From Gemmatimonadaceae bacterium (lineage in GTDB: Bacteria > Gemmatimonadota > Gemmatimonadetes > Gemmatimonadales > Gemmatimonadaceae): DNA of 64,000 nucleotides. The DNA lies in the NCBI GenBank assembly GCA_035606695.1, contig DATNEW010000036.1:1-64000 (forward strand). The letters run 5' to 3'. This document shows, one piece after another, positions 41,001 through 50,122 of the stretch. The notes under the pieces are model-generated. The model was not told the DNA's origin and ran no database searches. It saw nothing but the letters and a program-made list of their open reading frames with translations. The position numbers were made by a program, and so were the translations under genes. Each line of letters opens with the position of its first letter. The stretch's first letter is position 1.

Positions 41001-43922
41001 GTCGTTCGCCGCATCGTAGGACGCCGCGACGCCGGCCGACGACGACGTGATGCGCGAGAGAATCGAGCTGATCGTATCCGTCGTCGTGTCGAATGCGATC
41101 GCGGTGCCGTTAATGGTGAACGATCCACTCGTCACACCGGCGAACTGCGGCATCTTCGCGAGGACCTGCTCGTCGTCGCGGATATTGCCGAGCACCGAGT
41201 TGGCCGTGTCCATCTTGGCCGCGGTGAGAAAGCCCGAGGTGTCACCGCCGACGACGATCGGGTCCTCGCTGGTCGTGTTGCCGACGAGATGCAGCGTGTT
41301 CGCGGTCGAGTCGAAACTCGCGGCCACGCCCGCGGCCGACGCATTGATCTTCGCGATCAGCGTGCTGAGTGTGTCGGCGCTCGTATCGACGGCGACGGTC
41401 GCGCCGTTGATCGTGAACGAGCCGCTCACCACCGCGGCGAACTGTGTGGTTTTGTCCAACACCTGCTGGTCGTCGCGAATGTTGCCTTTCACGGTGTTCG
41501 CGGTCGAGAGCTTCGCCGCCGTGACGAAGCCCGACGTGTCGCCGGAGACCGTGATCAGATCTTCGCTGTTCCCGTTGGTCGTCAGAACGATCTTATCCTG
41601 GCCCGAATCGTACGTCGCGGTCACGCCCGCGGCCGACGCGTTGATGCGGCTCACGATCGACGACACGCTGTCGGTATCCGTGTCGACCGAGATCGCCGCG
41701 CCGTTGATGCTGAACGATCCGTTCGTCACTCTCGAGAATTGCGTCGTCTTCGACAACACCTGCAGGTCGTCGCGCACGTTGCCGATCACGGTGACCGACG
41801 TCGTGAGCTTCGTCGCCGCGAGAAAGCCGGAGGTGTCGTTTCCGATCACCACCGGATTCGATCCGCTGTTGTTGACGATGGTGATCTTGTCGTTGGCGAG
41901 CGTGGCGGTCACGCCGGCGGACGACGTATTGATATTGTGCAGCACCGACGTGATCGTGTCGCTGGCCGCGACGTTGATCGTGACGCCGTTGACCGTGAAT
42001 GCGCCCGCGCCGACGGTGTATCCCGGATCCCAGCGCGGCGCTGCGTTGCCGGTAGCATTGAACGCGGCGTTGGCGTTGACGTCGGTGCCGATCGTCTTAC
42101 TGACGGTCGTCGACGCCGTGTCGTTCTGACTGACCGTACCGGCCGAAAACGAGATCGACAGCCCGCTGTCGTTGCCGATCGAGATCTTCTGGCCCGCGAC
42201 GTACGACCCGCTGAAGGAGAACAGCGAGTGCCCTGACTGATCGAGGACCGAGAACTTGAGCGTTTGCGGCGTGCCGCTCAGCCCACCGGCGACCGCGCTT
42301 TGAAATTTAACGGTGAGCGATGTTGCGCTCGCGAACGAATCCGTGCCGGTGTAGGTGCCGGTCAGGCTGGCGACGGTCGTGGAGGATCCGAAGGTCAACG
42401 TGTTCGACGCATACGACGTCGTCGCCGTGTTGATCTCCTGGCTCTGCGACGTGAGCTTCATGGCCGCCAGAAAGCCTGACGTGTCGTTCCCGAGATAAAT
42501 GCTGTCTTCCGAGGGGTCGTTCGATGCCAGCGTCAGCTTCTTCGTCGTCGCGTCGAACGACGCGCTGACGCCGGCGGCCGAGTTGTCGATCGCCGAGATG
42601 ACGGAGGCGATCGTGTCGTTGGCCGCGACGGCGATCGTCGTCCCGTTGATCGTGAACGAGCCGGCGGTCACCTGCGCGGCGTTGTCGAAGCGCGGACGCA
42701 GATTGGGATCGGGGTCGTTGAATTTCGCCGCCGTGTCGATGACAGGCGCGCTGTGACTGACCGCCGACGTACCCGTTTGGCCGTTCGCGAGCGTTCCCGC
42801 CGAGAACGAGATGGACAGACCGATGTCGTCGCCCAGATAGACGCGATCGCCTGCCTTGATGCTGCCCGAATAGTCGAGAAGCTTCGTGGCGCCGTCGAGA
42901 ATCTGGAAATGCACCGTCGACGCGGTGGCGCCGACCGTGGCGGCCGCCATCACCTTCACGGTGAGCGTCGACGTCGTCGCCGCGGTGCCGACGCCGGTGT
43001 ACACACCACTCAACGTCGCCACGCTCGTGCTGGTGCCGAGCGCGACATTCGGAGCATAACTCGTCGTCGCGGTGTTGACGGCGGCGTACGACGTAATGGC
43101 GGACACACGCTGCGGCGTCGTCACGTCGAGACCGAGCGTTCCGCTCGATACGAGCACGGACGACGCTTCCGGCGACGTGATGTCGAGACCAAGGCTCGAC
43201 GAGGAATCGAGCGTGGACGCGCGCTCTGGTGATGTGACATCGAGTCCGACACCGCTCGACGACTGCAACTCGGACGGCGCGTCAGGCGACGTGAGATCGA
43301 GGCCGAGCGCGGACGACGAGAGCTGTGACGCGGTTTCCGGCGACGTGACGTCGAGAAGGAGCGGCTGCGATGACTCGAGCACCGACGCGCGGTCGGGCGA
43401 CGCGAGATCCAGACCGATCGGCGATGATGACGCGAGCGAGGAGGCCGCCGCCGGCGAGGTCGTGTCGAGCGCGAGCGACGCGGACGACGTCAGCGTTGAT
43501 GCCGACGTTGGCGACGTGACGTCGAGCCCGAGCGCAGCCGAGTCGAGCGACGAATACGCCGTGGTCAGATCGAGTCCGAGCGGCGACGAGGAGGCGCGAT
43601 CGGTCGACGTCTGCGTGTTTACCGCCTGCGTCGTCTGAAACGTCGAGTAGGCGCCGCCGACGCCGTCGCGCCGCGCGAGGATGCCGCTCAGCGAGGTGAC
43701 TGGAATCGTGAACGCACGCGATGTCGCGGCGCCTGTCGCGGGGGCGGCGCCGTTGAACGTGCCGAGCGCGTCGACGACGCCCTGCGCCGCCTGCTTGAGC
43801 GCATCGCGCGCCGCCGCTGAGCCAGTTGCCGCGCTCGCCGGGCGCAAGTGCAACGACCCCCTCAGGAATTGCGATCTGAAGGGGTTTCCGGAAGATCCCC
43901 ATGGATTCCACGAATAGCTCAT
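38079..43922 (-). CDS. Giant repeat protein with flagellin_IN-like repeats
   Basis: The 1947-residue protein has no clear signal peptide. Residues of about 110-290 hold nine or ten short units of the type LDVTSPExAS. From about residue 390 to 1760 roughly 13 units of 98-99 residues follow. Each has a core such as SGSFTINGVAIAVDASSDSL, then xVxxRINxxxAGVTAxYD and GNDTSGFLAAxxL, which resembles the flagellin hook IN motif found in FliD and flagellins. The last 180 residues are helical. No flagellar gene is nearby, so a flagellar-cap, surface or adhesin role remains open. Adjacent units such as 3-5 and 9-10 are very alike, implying recent tandem duplication. Confidence 0.8.
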   Translation of the reverse strand: MSYSWNPWGSSGNPFRSQFLRGSLHLRPASAATGSAAARDALKQAAQGVVDALGTFNGAAPATGAATSRAFTIPVTSLSGILARRDGVGGAYSTFQTTQAVNTQTSTDRASSSPLGLDLTTAYSSLDSAALGLDVTSPTSASTLTSSASLALDTTSPAAASSLASSSPIGLDLASPDRASVLESSQPLLLDVTSPETASQLSSSALGLDLTSPDAPSELQSSSGVGLDVTSPERASTLDSSSSLGLDITSPEASSVLVSSGTLGLDVTTPQRVSAITSYAAVNTATTSYAPNVALGTSTSVATLSGVYTGVGTAATTSTLTVKVMAAATVGATASTVHFQILDGATKLLDYSGSIKAGDRVYLGDDIGLSISFSAGTLANGQTGTSAVSHSAPVIDTAAKFNDPDPNLRPRFDNAAQVTAGSFTINGTTIAVAANDTIASVISAIDNSAAGVSASFDATTKKLTLASNDPSEDSIYLGNDTSGFLAAMKLTSQSQEINTATTSYASNTLTFGSSTTVASLTGTYTGTDSFASATSLTVKFQSAVAGGLSGTPQTLKFSVLDQSGHSLFSFSGSYVAGQKISIGNDSGLSISFSAGTVSQNDTASTTVSKTIGTDVNANAAFNATGNAAPRWDPGYTVGAGAFTVNGVTINVAASDTITSVLHNINTSSAGVTATLANDKITIVNNSGSNPVVIGNDTSGFLAATKLTTSVTVIGNVRDDLQVLSKTTQFSRVTNGSFSINGAAISVDTDTDSVSSIVSRINASAAGVTATYDSGQDKIVLTTNGNSEDLITVSGDTSGFVTAAKLSTANTVKGNIRDDQQVLDKTTQFAAVVSGSFTINGATVAVDTSADTLSTLIAKINASAAGVAASFDSTANTLHLVGNTTSEDPIVVGGDTSGFLTAAKMDTANSVLGNIRDDEQVLAKMPQFAGVTSGSFTINGTAIAFDTTTDTISSILSRITSSSAGVAASYDAANDVVHLTTKYDTEDPIAVSDSTGLSSALHLSTNNAVPGHLSEDGVPLADLSQFSSVVDGAFVIDGRTISVATTDSVNDIVGRINSSGARATATFDTNTNKIVITTTYKTEDDVAIGGDTSGFLAAAGISSSNTVQGNLRDDQQVLAKTSQFGAVSTGSFTINGVAIAVDASSDSLASVITRINGAGAGVTAEYDTMSDRLRLTATLNGEQLVQVGADATGFLGAAYLDTSNTVRGHVAEDGVALQDVSVFASVVDGSFVVDGKTITVDAATDTIQTIVDKVNNSGARVTATYDPVTDGLRLDATYDSEDAVPIGGDTSGFLAAAHVDAANTVMGNIRDDLQVLAKTTQFGDVTSGSFTINGVSIGVDPANDSLTDVVSRINAAGAGVSAVFDAQANALELTTTGDSEDPIAVGNDTTGFLADAHLDAANTARGNLRDDEQVLAKTSQFASVTSGSFTVNGVAINVDANADSFSTVVSRLNAAGADVTAAFDANTNRLTLVRSTPGQDLIDVGNDTTGFLATTGLATANGAAGKLSDLAEVLARTPEFSGVTDGAFTLNGQQIAVSAATDSLQDVVNRITAANAGVTASYNALTDTLSFTPTIAGAPLSIVDDTSGLLSALHVAQGSAGTHVNPNAVFNGAELSAPMFDPGQSVHAGSFTVNGVQIAVANNDSMTSVLSRISSSRAGVTAHFDPTTQTVSLTAKVKSSSPITIGADTSGFVAAAKMDASPLSVVGIDPTSPSAVAVGLMSEYAKVHAGKLTVNGVDIAIDPSSTTVDGVVSALNQIGGVQATVDSDTGAVKINAAPGSPALKLSDSSGLLGALGIPDYALMPRVMGSAAPPAGPASNSSAAAVGVEQAVGNFDAMLERWAVSGSNARRMLGDVLSMIHASGARGIEFDASSLTPRLTVDANLLASSLDAGGSVTASQLHTGGAVAGVMGSLIDRFATVASTTATDTLASLVDAVHANFLTSGQSSQ

Positions 43923-44117
43923 AGCCGTTCCTCTTCCTTAGAGAACGGCAGTGAGGCGGCGTGAATTCACACACCGTTAAACTTTGCTCACATCCCTGTA
44001 ATGAAGTGTTACAGCGGCTAAGGTTCCGAAAAACAGCTGCCGCGGACGAACGTCGGACGACCACCGACAGGCACGGAGACGGCGGAACTGCCGTCAACGG
44101 CAGTTCAATGATTGTTT
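43923..44117. other. Intergenic region upstream of the repeat protein
   Basis: It probably contains the promoter of the repeat-protein gene. AT-richer stretches around 43975-44010 (GTTAAACTTTGCTCAC and TGTAATGAAGTGTTA) are candidates. No gene is supported. Confidence 0.4.
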
Positions 44118-44165
44118 AAAAAAGCACCCTCGGAATGCTCCGATTCGCGAAGCATCCCGAGGGTG
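44118..44165 (-). terminator. Rho-independent terminator after the susC-susD-DUF4397 operon
   Basis: On the minus strand CACCCTCGGGATGCT pairs with AGCATTCCGAGGGTG and is followed by TTTTTT. It lies about 100 bp after the DUF4397 stop. Confidence 0.85.
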
Positions 44166-44262
44166 TTGAACAAGTCACGCACCAGCGGTCAACCGCCGTT
44201 GACGCCGTCTCCGTGCCGTTCCGTGAACGTCCGACGTCGGTCCGTGGTCAGCGTTGTTCGTT

Positions 44263-45084
44263 CTACCTGTTCGCCGTGCTCGTCAGCCCCGGCTTGTTCG
44301 CCGTGACGGTGGATTGATAGTCACCACGCGCCGCGACGGAGTACACATGCCCGCCGACGAACGAGACCGCCGTCAGCGACGGCACCGCGACCGTACCCTG
44401 CGTTGCGGACAGATCGTACACACCCGCCGGAACCGCCACGAAGGTGCCGGCCGACTTGTACGCGACGGGACCACCGATCGTCACCGGCGCGCCCGTTGTC
44501 TCGTTGTTGCCGATCAGCACCATCGGCGTTGATCCGGGCAGCGCGTTCACGAGCCGCACGTACGCCAGCGAGTAATCCGAGATGGTCGGAATCGGATCTT
44601 CGACGATGAACGCGTCCGCCTTCTTGGTCGACGTGTTGTACACGCCGGTTTGATAGTACGAGTAGAACTTCGCATCGTCGAGCGTCGCACTCGCCGTCGA
44701 GACGGCGACGCCATGGTCCGTCGTCGCCGCGATCTGGCCGGCGAACGTGTACTGGCCCGGCGCAAGCTCGCTGTACAACGCGCCGTTCGCGGCCGCGTTG
44801 TAGCCGGTGCCTGACGTCGACTCGATGCCCGTCGTCGTGCACAGACGGATCGTCGCCGTGTCGGTCGGCAACGCGGCCTGGCAGACGCCGTTGCTGATCG
44901 CCGTGATCTTCTGCGAGTTCGCATAGAAGTTCACACCCGGCGACGTGACGCCAAAATTGAAGAACCTGATATACGCGCCGGACGTCGGCGACGAGATGTC
45001 CTGCACCCCGTTCTTGTCGCACGCGGCGAGTGCCGCCAGCGAACCAACGCCCAGCAACAGCGCAATGAATCGAGATCTATGCAT
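44263..45084 (-). CDS. DUF4397-domain lipoprotein
   Basis: ATG at 45084 gives 273 residues beginning MHRSRFIALLLGVGSLAALA with ACDKNG after it, a lipoprotein signal (lipobox LAAC). The body has AYIRFFNFGVTSPGVNFYAN, AYVRLVNALPGSTPMVLIGN and AGVYDLSATQGTVAVPSL, two copies of the DUF4397 beta-sandwich repeat. It starts 18 bp after the susD stop and is probably the third gene of that operon. It may be a surface-exposed glycan- or polymer-binding accessory protein, by inference from context. Confidence 0.82.
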   Translation of the reverse strand: MHRSRFIALLLGVGSLAALAACDKNGVQDISSPTSGAYIRFFNFGVTSPGVNFYANSQKITAISNGVCQAALPTDTATIRLCTTTGIESTSGTGYNAAANGALYSELAPGQYTFAGQIAATTDHGVAVSTASATLDDAKFYSYYQTGVYNTSTKKADAFIVEDPIPTISDYSLAYVRLVNALPGSTPMVLIGNNETTGAPVTIGGPVAYKSAGTFVAVPAGVYDLSATQGTVAVPSLTAVSFVGGHVYSVAARGDYQSTVTANKPGLTSTANR

Positions 45085-45101
45085 GATGAGTGAGGCCCGG
45101 A

Positions 45102-46688
45102 TTACGGTTGAGTGATCCACAGCGGCGTCGTGTGATAGTCGAGCGCGAGCGCGCCGATCTTGGACAGACCCGGAACGTTCCAGATGTATTCCGAGTTGAA
45201 GCGCGGACGAATGCGCTGCGCGACCTTGCCGGCGTTGTCAGGATAGAGAATGGTGGTGTTCGGCGGCGTGAAGCCCGGGAACACCTGCGTGCCGCTGGCC
45301 GGATCGATGTCCGTGTAGTGGTAGCGGCGCATGTCCATCCACAGCTCGTTGTGTCCCCATGCCCATTGCGCGATGTACTTCTGCGACATGATCAGCGTGA
45401 GCGTGAGCTTGTTCGGATCCGTCGGCACGATACGCGTGTCGCCGAGGAATGCCGCCTTCTCGGCGCTCGAAATCGGCGTCGCCGACTGCGAGCTGATTTC
45501 GGCGTTGCGCGCGTTCACGAAGTCGATGTGCGCCGAGATGCCGTTCCGATACGCGGTGAGCGCCGTGGCCTTGTCGCCCATGCGATACGCCGCCTCCGCC
45601 TTGACGAACTGCAGCTGCGCGTACGTCATGAACGGAAACTTGTTCTTGTCGTCGAAGATGTAGCGGCTCGACAAACCAGAGCCGGCGGTTCCCGCATAGC
45701 CGAAGAAGTTGAACGGCTGCTGCGCGGTGGGTATGGCGCCATAGCCCGCGACGGTCGGATCGACGCCGCGGAACCTGCCGTCGCTCGACGGCGCGAGCAT
45801 GCGGCTCATGCGCGGATCCACGGCGCCGAAATCGGTGCCGTCCATCAGCTTCACGACGAATTGCGTCTGGCGATAGCTGTTGACGTTTCCGCGATGCGTG
45901 CCCAGGAAGTTGCAGTCCGCGAACGCGGGGTCCTGGCACGGGTACTGGTACACCGCTTCTTCGGCATTGCTCTGGAACGATTGGTCGACGGCCGCGATCA
46001 CGTCCTTCGGGCTGTACGACGCCTTGTTCGAGAAATGGTTGAGCGAGATGGCCTTGAGCCCGTACGCCATCTTCAACCACCGCGTGCGATCGCCATTGAA
46101 CAGGTGGTCGGTCTTGCCGAAGTAGATCGGATCGACCGCACCGTCGGTGCGTTGCAGATCCTTGATCGACAGGTCGATGAGACGCGCGACTTCGCTGTAC
46201 GCGTACTCCTGCGTGTCGTAGTCGAACGTCGAGCGCGTCGGGTCCATCGCTTCCTTGATGATGATGTCACCGTGCAGATCGGTGAGCACCAACCAGCCCC
46301 ACGCCTTCATGAAGTAGCCCGCGCCGGCGATGTCCCAGCGCTGCTCGGCTTCAGCCTTGTTGATCATGTCGACGAGATTCTGGCCGAGCGACCAGTACAC
46401 GTCGCGCCACTGCTCGGCGCCGTTGTCGGAGCTCGGGTCGTAGCCCATGCGGTCCCACGTGCTGATGGCCGTCTGGCCATTGGCGAGAAACCACTGCTGC
46501 GTATAGCGGCCGACGAATCGTCCGTCGAATTCGGGCGCCGTCACCATCCAGTGTTCCATCGGCGACAAGTACAAGTTCGCGCCGACGGCCTGCGGTGCGT
46601 TCGGATTGGTGTTGACGTCCAGAAAATCCTTGCAGCTCGCGGTCACGGCAACGGCGGCCAGTGCGAGCGCGATACCAAGTCGTTTCAT
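45102..46688 (-). CDS. SusD/RagB-family outer-membrane lipoprotein
   Basis: ATG at 46688 gives 528 residues beginning MKRLGIALALAAVAVTASCK, a lipoprotein signal; an alternative ATG at 46733 adds 15 residues. The sequence then reads DFLDVNTNPNAPQAVGANLY, the usual SusD start. TPR-like segments such as QGYFMKAW-type AGAGYFMKAWGWLVLTDLHG and AEAAYRMGDKATALTAYRNG follow, and RRYHYTDIDP near the end. SusD caps the SusC channel and binds nutrient ligands. The substrate here is not evident: no hydrolase is adjacent. Confidence 0.93.
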   Translation of the reverse strand: MKRLGIALALAAVAVTASCKDFLDVNTNPNAPQAVGANLYLSPMEHWMVTAPEFDGRFVGRYTQQWFLANGQTAISTWDRMGYDPSSDNGAEQWRDVYWSLGQNLVDMINKAEAEQRWDIAGAGYFMKAWGWLVLTDLHGDIIIKEAMDPTRSTFDYDTQEYAYSEVARLIDLSIKDLQRTDGAVDPIYFGKTDHLFNGDRTRWLKMAYGLKAISLNHFSNKASYSPKDVIAAVDQSFQSNAEEAVYQYPCQDPAFADCNFLGTHRGNVNSYRQTQFVVKLMDGTDFGAVDPRMSRMLAPSSDGRFRGVDPTVAGYGAIPTAQQPFNFFGYAGTAGSGLSSRYIFDDKNKFPFMTYAQLQFVKAEAAYRMGDKATALTAYRNGISAHIDFVNARNAEISSQSATPISSAEKAAFLGDTRIVPTDPNKLTLTLIMSQKYIAQWAWGHNELWMDMRRYHYTDIDPASGTQVFPGFTPPNTTILYPDNAGKVAQRIRPRFNSEYIWNVPGLSKIGALALDYHTTPLWITQP

Positions 46689-46735
46689 CGACTTCTCGGT
46701 CAGCGATGTGATGGAGTGTGTTTTCGTATGCATGA

Positions 46736-49700
46736 TCAGAAGCCCACGCGAAGGCCGACGTTGATCGCGCGCGGAATCGGGAAGTTGGCGTAGTCGATAC
46801 CGACGCCGCCCGAGCCGCCGGACGCCGCGTCGGTCCCGTTGGCGATCGGGTCGAGCCCCTTGTAGTTCGTGAACATGAGGAGATCGGTGGCCGTCATGAA
46901 CACGCTCGCGCTGCGCGCATACTTGGTCTGCGGGAGATCGTAGGTGAGCGACACGTCGCGCAGGCGGAGCCAATTGATGTTGCGCTCGATGAAGAGCTCC
47001 TCACTCATGCCGGTGTAGTAGTTCGTGTTGAGCGAGGGCACGACGACGATCGTGTTCTGCGTCGGAGTGGCCGTGTTCTCCTTGCCGTCGCGGATCACGC
47101 CCTTGATGATGCGCGGCGTGTTGCGGTCGAGCGTTTCCGTCGACAGACCGCGGGTCGTGAGATAATGCTCGGTGGCGTTGAAGACGTCGCCGCCGCGGCG
47201 GATGTCGAACAGGAACTCCAGTCCCCACTGCTTGTAGTGGACGTTGTTCTGGAGACCGATCGTGAAGTTCGGCTGGCGATCGTAGCCCTGCACGACGGTG
47301 TTGCCATGCGAATCGACGCACTTCGCGTCGGCGAACACGCTCGTCTTGATCGGCAGGCCGCTCGTCGGATCGATGAGGAGCTGACAATCCTTGTTGCGCG
47401 CGTAGAACAAGCCGGTGAACGACATCGTGGACAGGCCGGGCTCTGTACCCGCGCGCACGTTGCCGTACAGCCACGTATCGGAGTTGTACGATTCCGGCAG
47501 TGAGTTCGGCAGCGAGACCGTCTTGCCGCGCGCGAGCGTGAAGTTGGTGGTGAAGTCCCACGAGAAGTGGCTCTTCAACACCGGCGTAGCGCGCAACGTC
47601 GCCTCGACGCCGTGATTCTGGGTCGTGGCGCCATTCAGGTTGAACAGGATGAAGCCCGTGGCATAGCTCTCACGGATGTTCTGAACGATCTGATTCTCGG
47701 TGCGCTTGCGGTACGTCGTGATATCGAGGCCGAGGCGATCGTTGAGCCAGCCGAACTCGCCGCCGATCTCGTACGACTTCGCGAACTCCGGCTTGAGGGC
47801 CGGGTTTGGACCGTAGAAGCCGTAGCCGTAGCCGCCGAACGACGTCGTCTTCGATTCGAGCGTGGTCGCGTACGAATACGGCGCGGCATCACGGCCCACC
47901 TCGGCGAACGCCGCGCGGAGCTTGCCCGAACCGAAGAAGCGCTTCGTCGCCGGAAACGCGTCGGTGAACACGAAGCTCGACGAGACAGAAGGATAGAAGA
48001 ACGAGTTCGCGTTCTTCGGCATCGTCGACGTCCAGTCGTTGCGGCCGCTGGCCGTCAGATAGAAGTAGTCGCGGAAGCCGAGTGACGCCTGGCCGAACCC
48101 GCTGACGACACGACGCTGCGTGATGATCGTCCGGCTGTACTTCGTTCCCGTGTTGTTGATCGAGACGAAGTTCGGATCGAGGAACTGGGTGCCCTCCGAG
48201 CCGTCGACCGTCGACTTCTGGTCCTGAATTTCATTGCCGACGAGGCCGTGGATCGTGAACCCCTTGCCGAGCGAGATGTCGTTCACGTTGAACAACGTCT
48301 GTCCCGTGAGATTGCGCGTGACGTTGTCGTTGATGTCCAGAATGCCGTTCTGCGTGAACGCCATGGCGCTTTCCGGATTGCGCAATTCCTGGTTCTGCGT
48401 CGTGAACGCATCGACGCCGATGTTGCTCTTGAGATAGCCCCACGAGAACGGCGTGATCGTGAACGCCGCGTTGGTGAACAGGCGATTCGTGCGATCGTTC
48501 TTCTTGTTCTTGTTGGCGCTGAAGTACGGATTATCGAGCTCGGAGCCGGCGCCGACCGTCGTGATGCGCTGGCGGAGGCCCGCGGGCGTCAGCCAGTTCT
48601 GCGCGTTATTTGTATCGGGCCATGCCAAAAGACCGATGAGTGGACCGTCATCGCCCTTGTAGGGCTGATCGTTGTTCTCGTACGCGTACATCATCGAGAT
48701 GTCACTCGAGAGCCACGACGTCGCCTGACCCTGGCCAGCCGCCGTAACGTTGACCTTGTTGAGCATCGAATTCGGCACGACGCCGCGCGCCCGCGTGAAC
48801 GCCGACGACAAGCGATAGTTGAGCCGATTCTCCGCCGCACCGCCGCTGAACGACAGGTTGTGCTTCTGCGTCACGCCCGTCTGGAAGAAGTTCGAGACGT
48901 TGTTGTAGAACGTCGTGCCCGAGGGGTACGGGGCGCCGAAGTAGCAGAGCGTGGCCAACGCCGTCGAGATCGGGTTGCAGGTGCTGTTCGGGCCGTAGAC
49001 GTCCTGTACATCCGGTTTCGCACGTACCTGGTCGAAGCGAAGCGAGTTGTTGTAATCGAACTGGCCGCCGTTCGAGCCGCGCTTCGTCGTGATGACGATG
49101 GCACCGTTCGCCGCGTCGATGCCGTACAGCGCCGCCGCCTCGGGACCCTTCAACACCGTGATCGACTCGATGTCTTCCGGGTTGATGTCGGCCGCGCGAT
49201 TCGTGAAGTCGACGTTGCGATTATTGAATGCCAGCGCCGACGTCGGCGCGTCGGACGCCAGGTTCGCGGTGTTCGTCGTCGAGTTGTCCAGCGGCAGCCC
49301 GTCGACGATCATCAGCGGCTGGTTCGAGCTCGAGATCGAGCTGATGCCGCGAATGGTGATGACGCTCGACGCGCCGGGAATGCCCGAAGTGCTCGTGACG
49401 TCCACCCCGGCGACTCGGCCCTGCAGCGCGTTCACGAAATTCTCGCGCTGCGTCTGGGCGATCGGCGCACCGGAGACGGTCTGCTGCGCGGTGCCCAGCG
49501 CGCGCTGCGATGCCGTCTGGCCGAACGCCGTCACGACGATGGCGTCCAGGTTCGTCGCGACCTTGCGCAGCTGCACGTTGACGACGTCCGCACTGCCCAC
49601 GGTGCGCTCTTCCGGCGCGGTACCGATGAGACGGTATTGCAGCACCTGCCCGACGGCGGCGCGAATGGAATAGTTGCCTTGATCGTTGGTGGTGGTGCCG

Positions 49701-49849
49701 CTCGTCGTTCCCTTGATGACGACGGATACACTGGAGAGTGGCGTACCAACCTCACTCGTCACCTTGCCGGTCACCGTTTTCTGCTGCGCGAACGCGGCCG
49801 CAGGAAACAGGAATAGTCCGAGCAAGACCGTGAGTACTCGTTTCTTCAT
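46736..49849 (-). CDS. SusC/RagA-family TonB-dependent outer-membrane transporter
   Basis: The 1037-residue protein has a signal peptide (to FAQ), a carboxypeptidase-like domain (residues 24-100), a TonB-box-like DAIVVTAFG near residue 105, a plug (ALQGRVAGVDVTSTSGIPGA and ESITVLKGPEAAALYG) and a long C-terminal barrel ending in Phe (NVGLRVGF). It imports large solutes across the outer membrane using TonB energy. It precedes susD by about 47 bp and starts the operon. Many Asn and aromatic residues in the barrel are normal for the family. Confidence 0.95.
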   Translation of the reverse strand: MKKRVLTVLLGLFLFPAAAFAQQKTVTGKVTSEVGTPLSSVSVVIKGTTSGTTTNDQGNYSIRAAVGQVLQYRLIGTAPEERTVGSADVVNVQLRKVATNLDAIVVTAFGQTASQRALGTAQQTVSGAPIAQTQRENFVNALQGRVAGVDVTSTSGIPGASSVITIRGISSISSSNQPLMIVDGLPLDNSTTNTANLASDAPTSALAFNNRNVDFTNRAADINPEDIESITVLKGPEAAALYGIDAANGAIVITTKRGSNGGQFDYNNSLRFDQVRAKPDVQDVYGPNSTCNPISTALATLCYFGAPYPSGTTFYNNVSNFFQTGVTQKHNLSFSGGAAENRLNYRLSSAFTRARGVVPNSMLNKVNVTAAGQGQATSWLSSDISMMYAYENNDQPYKGDDGPLIGLLAWPDTNNAQNWLTPAGLRQRITTVGAGSELDNPYFSANKNKKNDRTNRLFTNAAFTITPFSWGYLKSNIGVDAFTTQNQELRNPESAMAFTQNGILDINDNVTRNLTGQTLFNVNDISLGKGFTIHGLVGNEIQDQKSTVDGSEGTQFLDPNFVSINNTGTKYSRTIITQRRVVSGFGQASLGFRDYFYLTASGRNDWTSTMPKNANSFFYPSVSSSFVFTDAFPATKRFFGSGKLRAAFAEVGRDAAPYSYATTLESKTTSFGGYGYGFYGPNPALKPEFAKSYEIGGEFGWLNDRLGLDITTYRKRTENQIVQNIRESYATGFILFNLNGATTQNHGVEATLRATPVLKSHFSWDFTTNFTLARGKTVSLPNSLPESYNSDTWLYGNVRAGTEPGLSTMSFTGLFYARNKDCQLLIDPTSGLPIKTSVFADAKCVDSHGNTVVQGYDRQPNFTIGLQNNVHYKQWGLEFLFDIRRGGDVFNATEHYLTTRGLSTETLDRNTPRIIKGVIRDGKENTATPTQNTIVVVPSLNTNYYTGMSEELFIERNINWLRLRDVSLTYDLPQTKYARSASVFMTATDLLMFTNYKGLDPIANGTDAASGGSGGVGIDYANFPIPRAINVGLRVGF

Positions 49850-50122
49850 GATGAGTTGTACCAGGTGGTGGTGGACCGCGAGCCGAGCTCCGCGCGCCCG
49901 ATCGCGTTCGATCGGACCGAGGGCGCGCCAATGAGCAAATCCTCACTAGCAAACGCTCATGGGCGCACCGGAGTAGGCTCGGTGCGCCGCATGGATTCTC
50001 AACGCCTTCCGCTGGGAATGTCCGCCTCGTCGCGGTTCGTTATGATGGCGTATCGAGGCGGTACAAGCTAGGTCACGATTATAGTTGACTCATCAACAAA
50101 GAAAGCGTCAGCAAAGGATTCG
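49850..50122. promoter_or_regulatory. Leader and candidate promoter/operator of the susC operon
   Basis: On the minus strand TATAAT (50083-50078) is preceded by the palindrome GTTGATGAGTCAAC (50097-50084). It lies about 230 bp upstream of susC. The palindrome could be a regulator site or part of a -35 region. The remainder shows no gene. Confidence 0.3.

Noticed and set aside
38079-43922. Naming the repeat protein FliD
   Set aside because: It has far more repeat units than any FliD, and no flagellar genes lie nearby; only the motif resemblance is supported.
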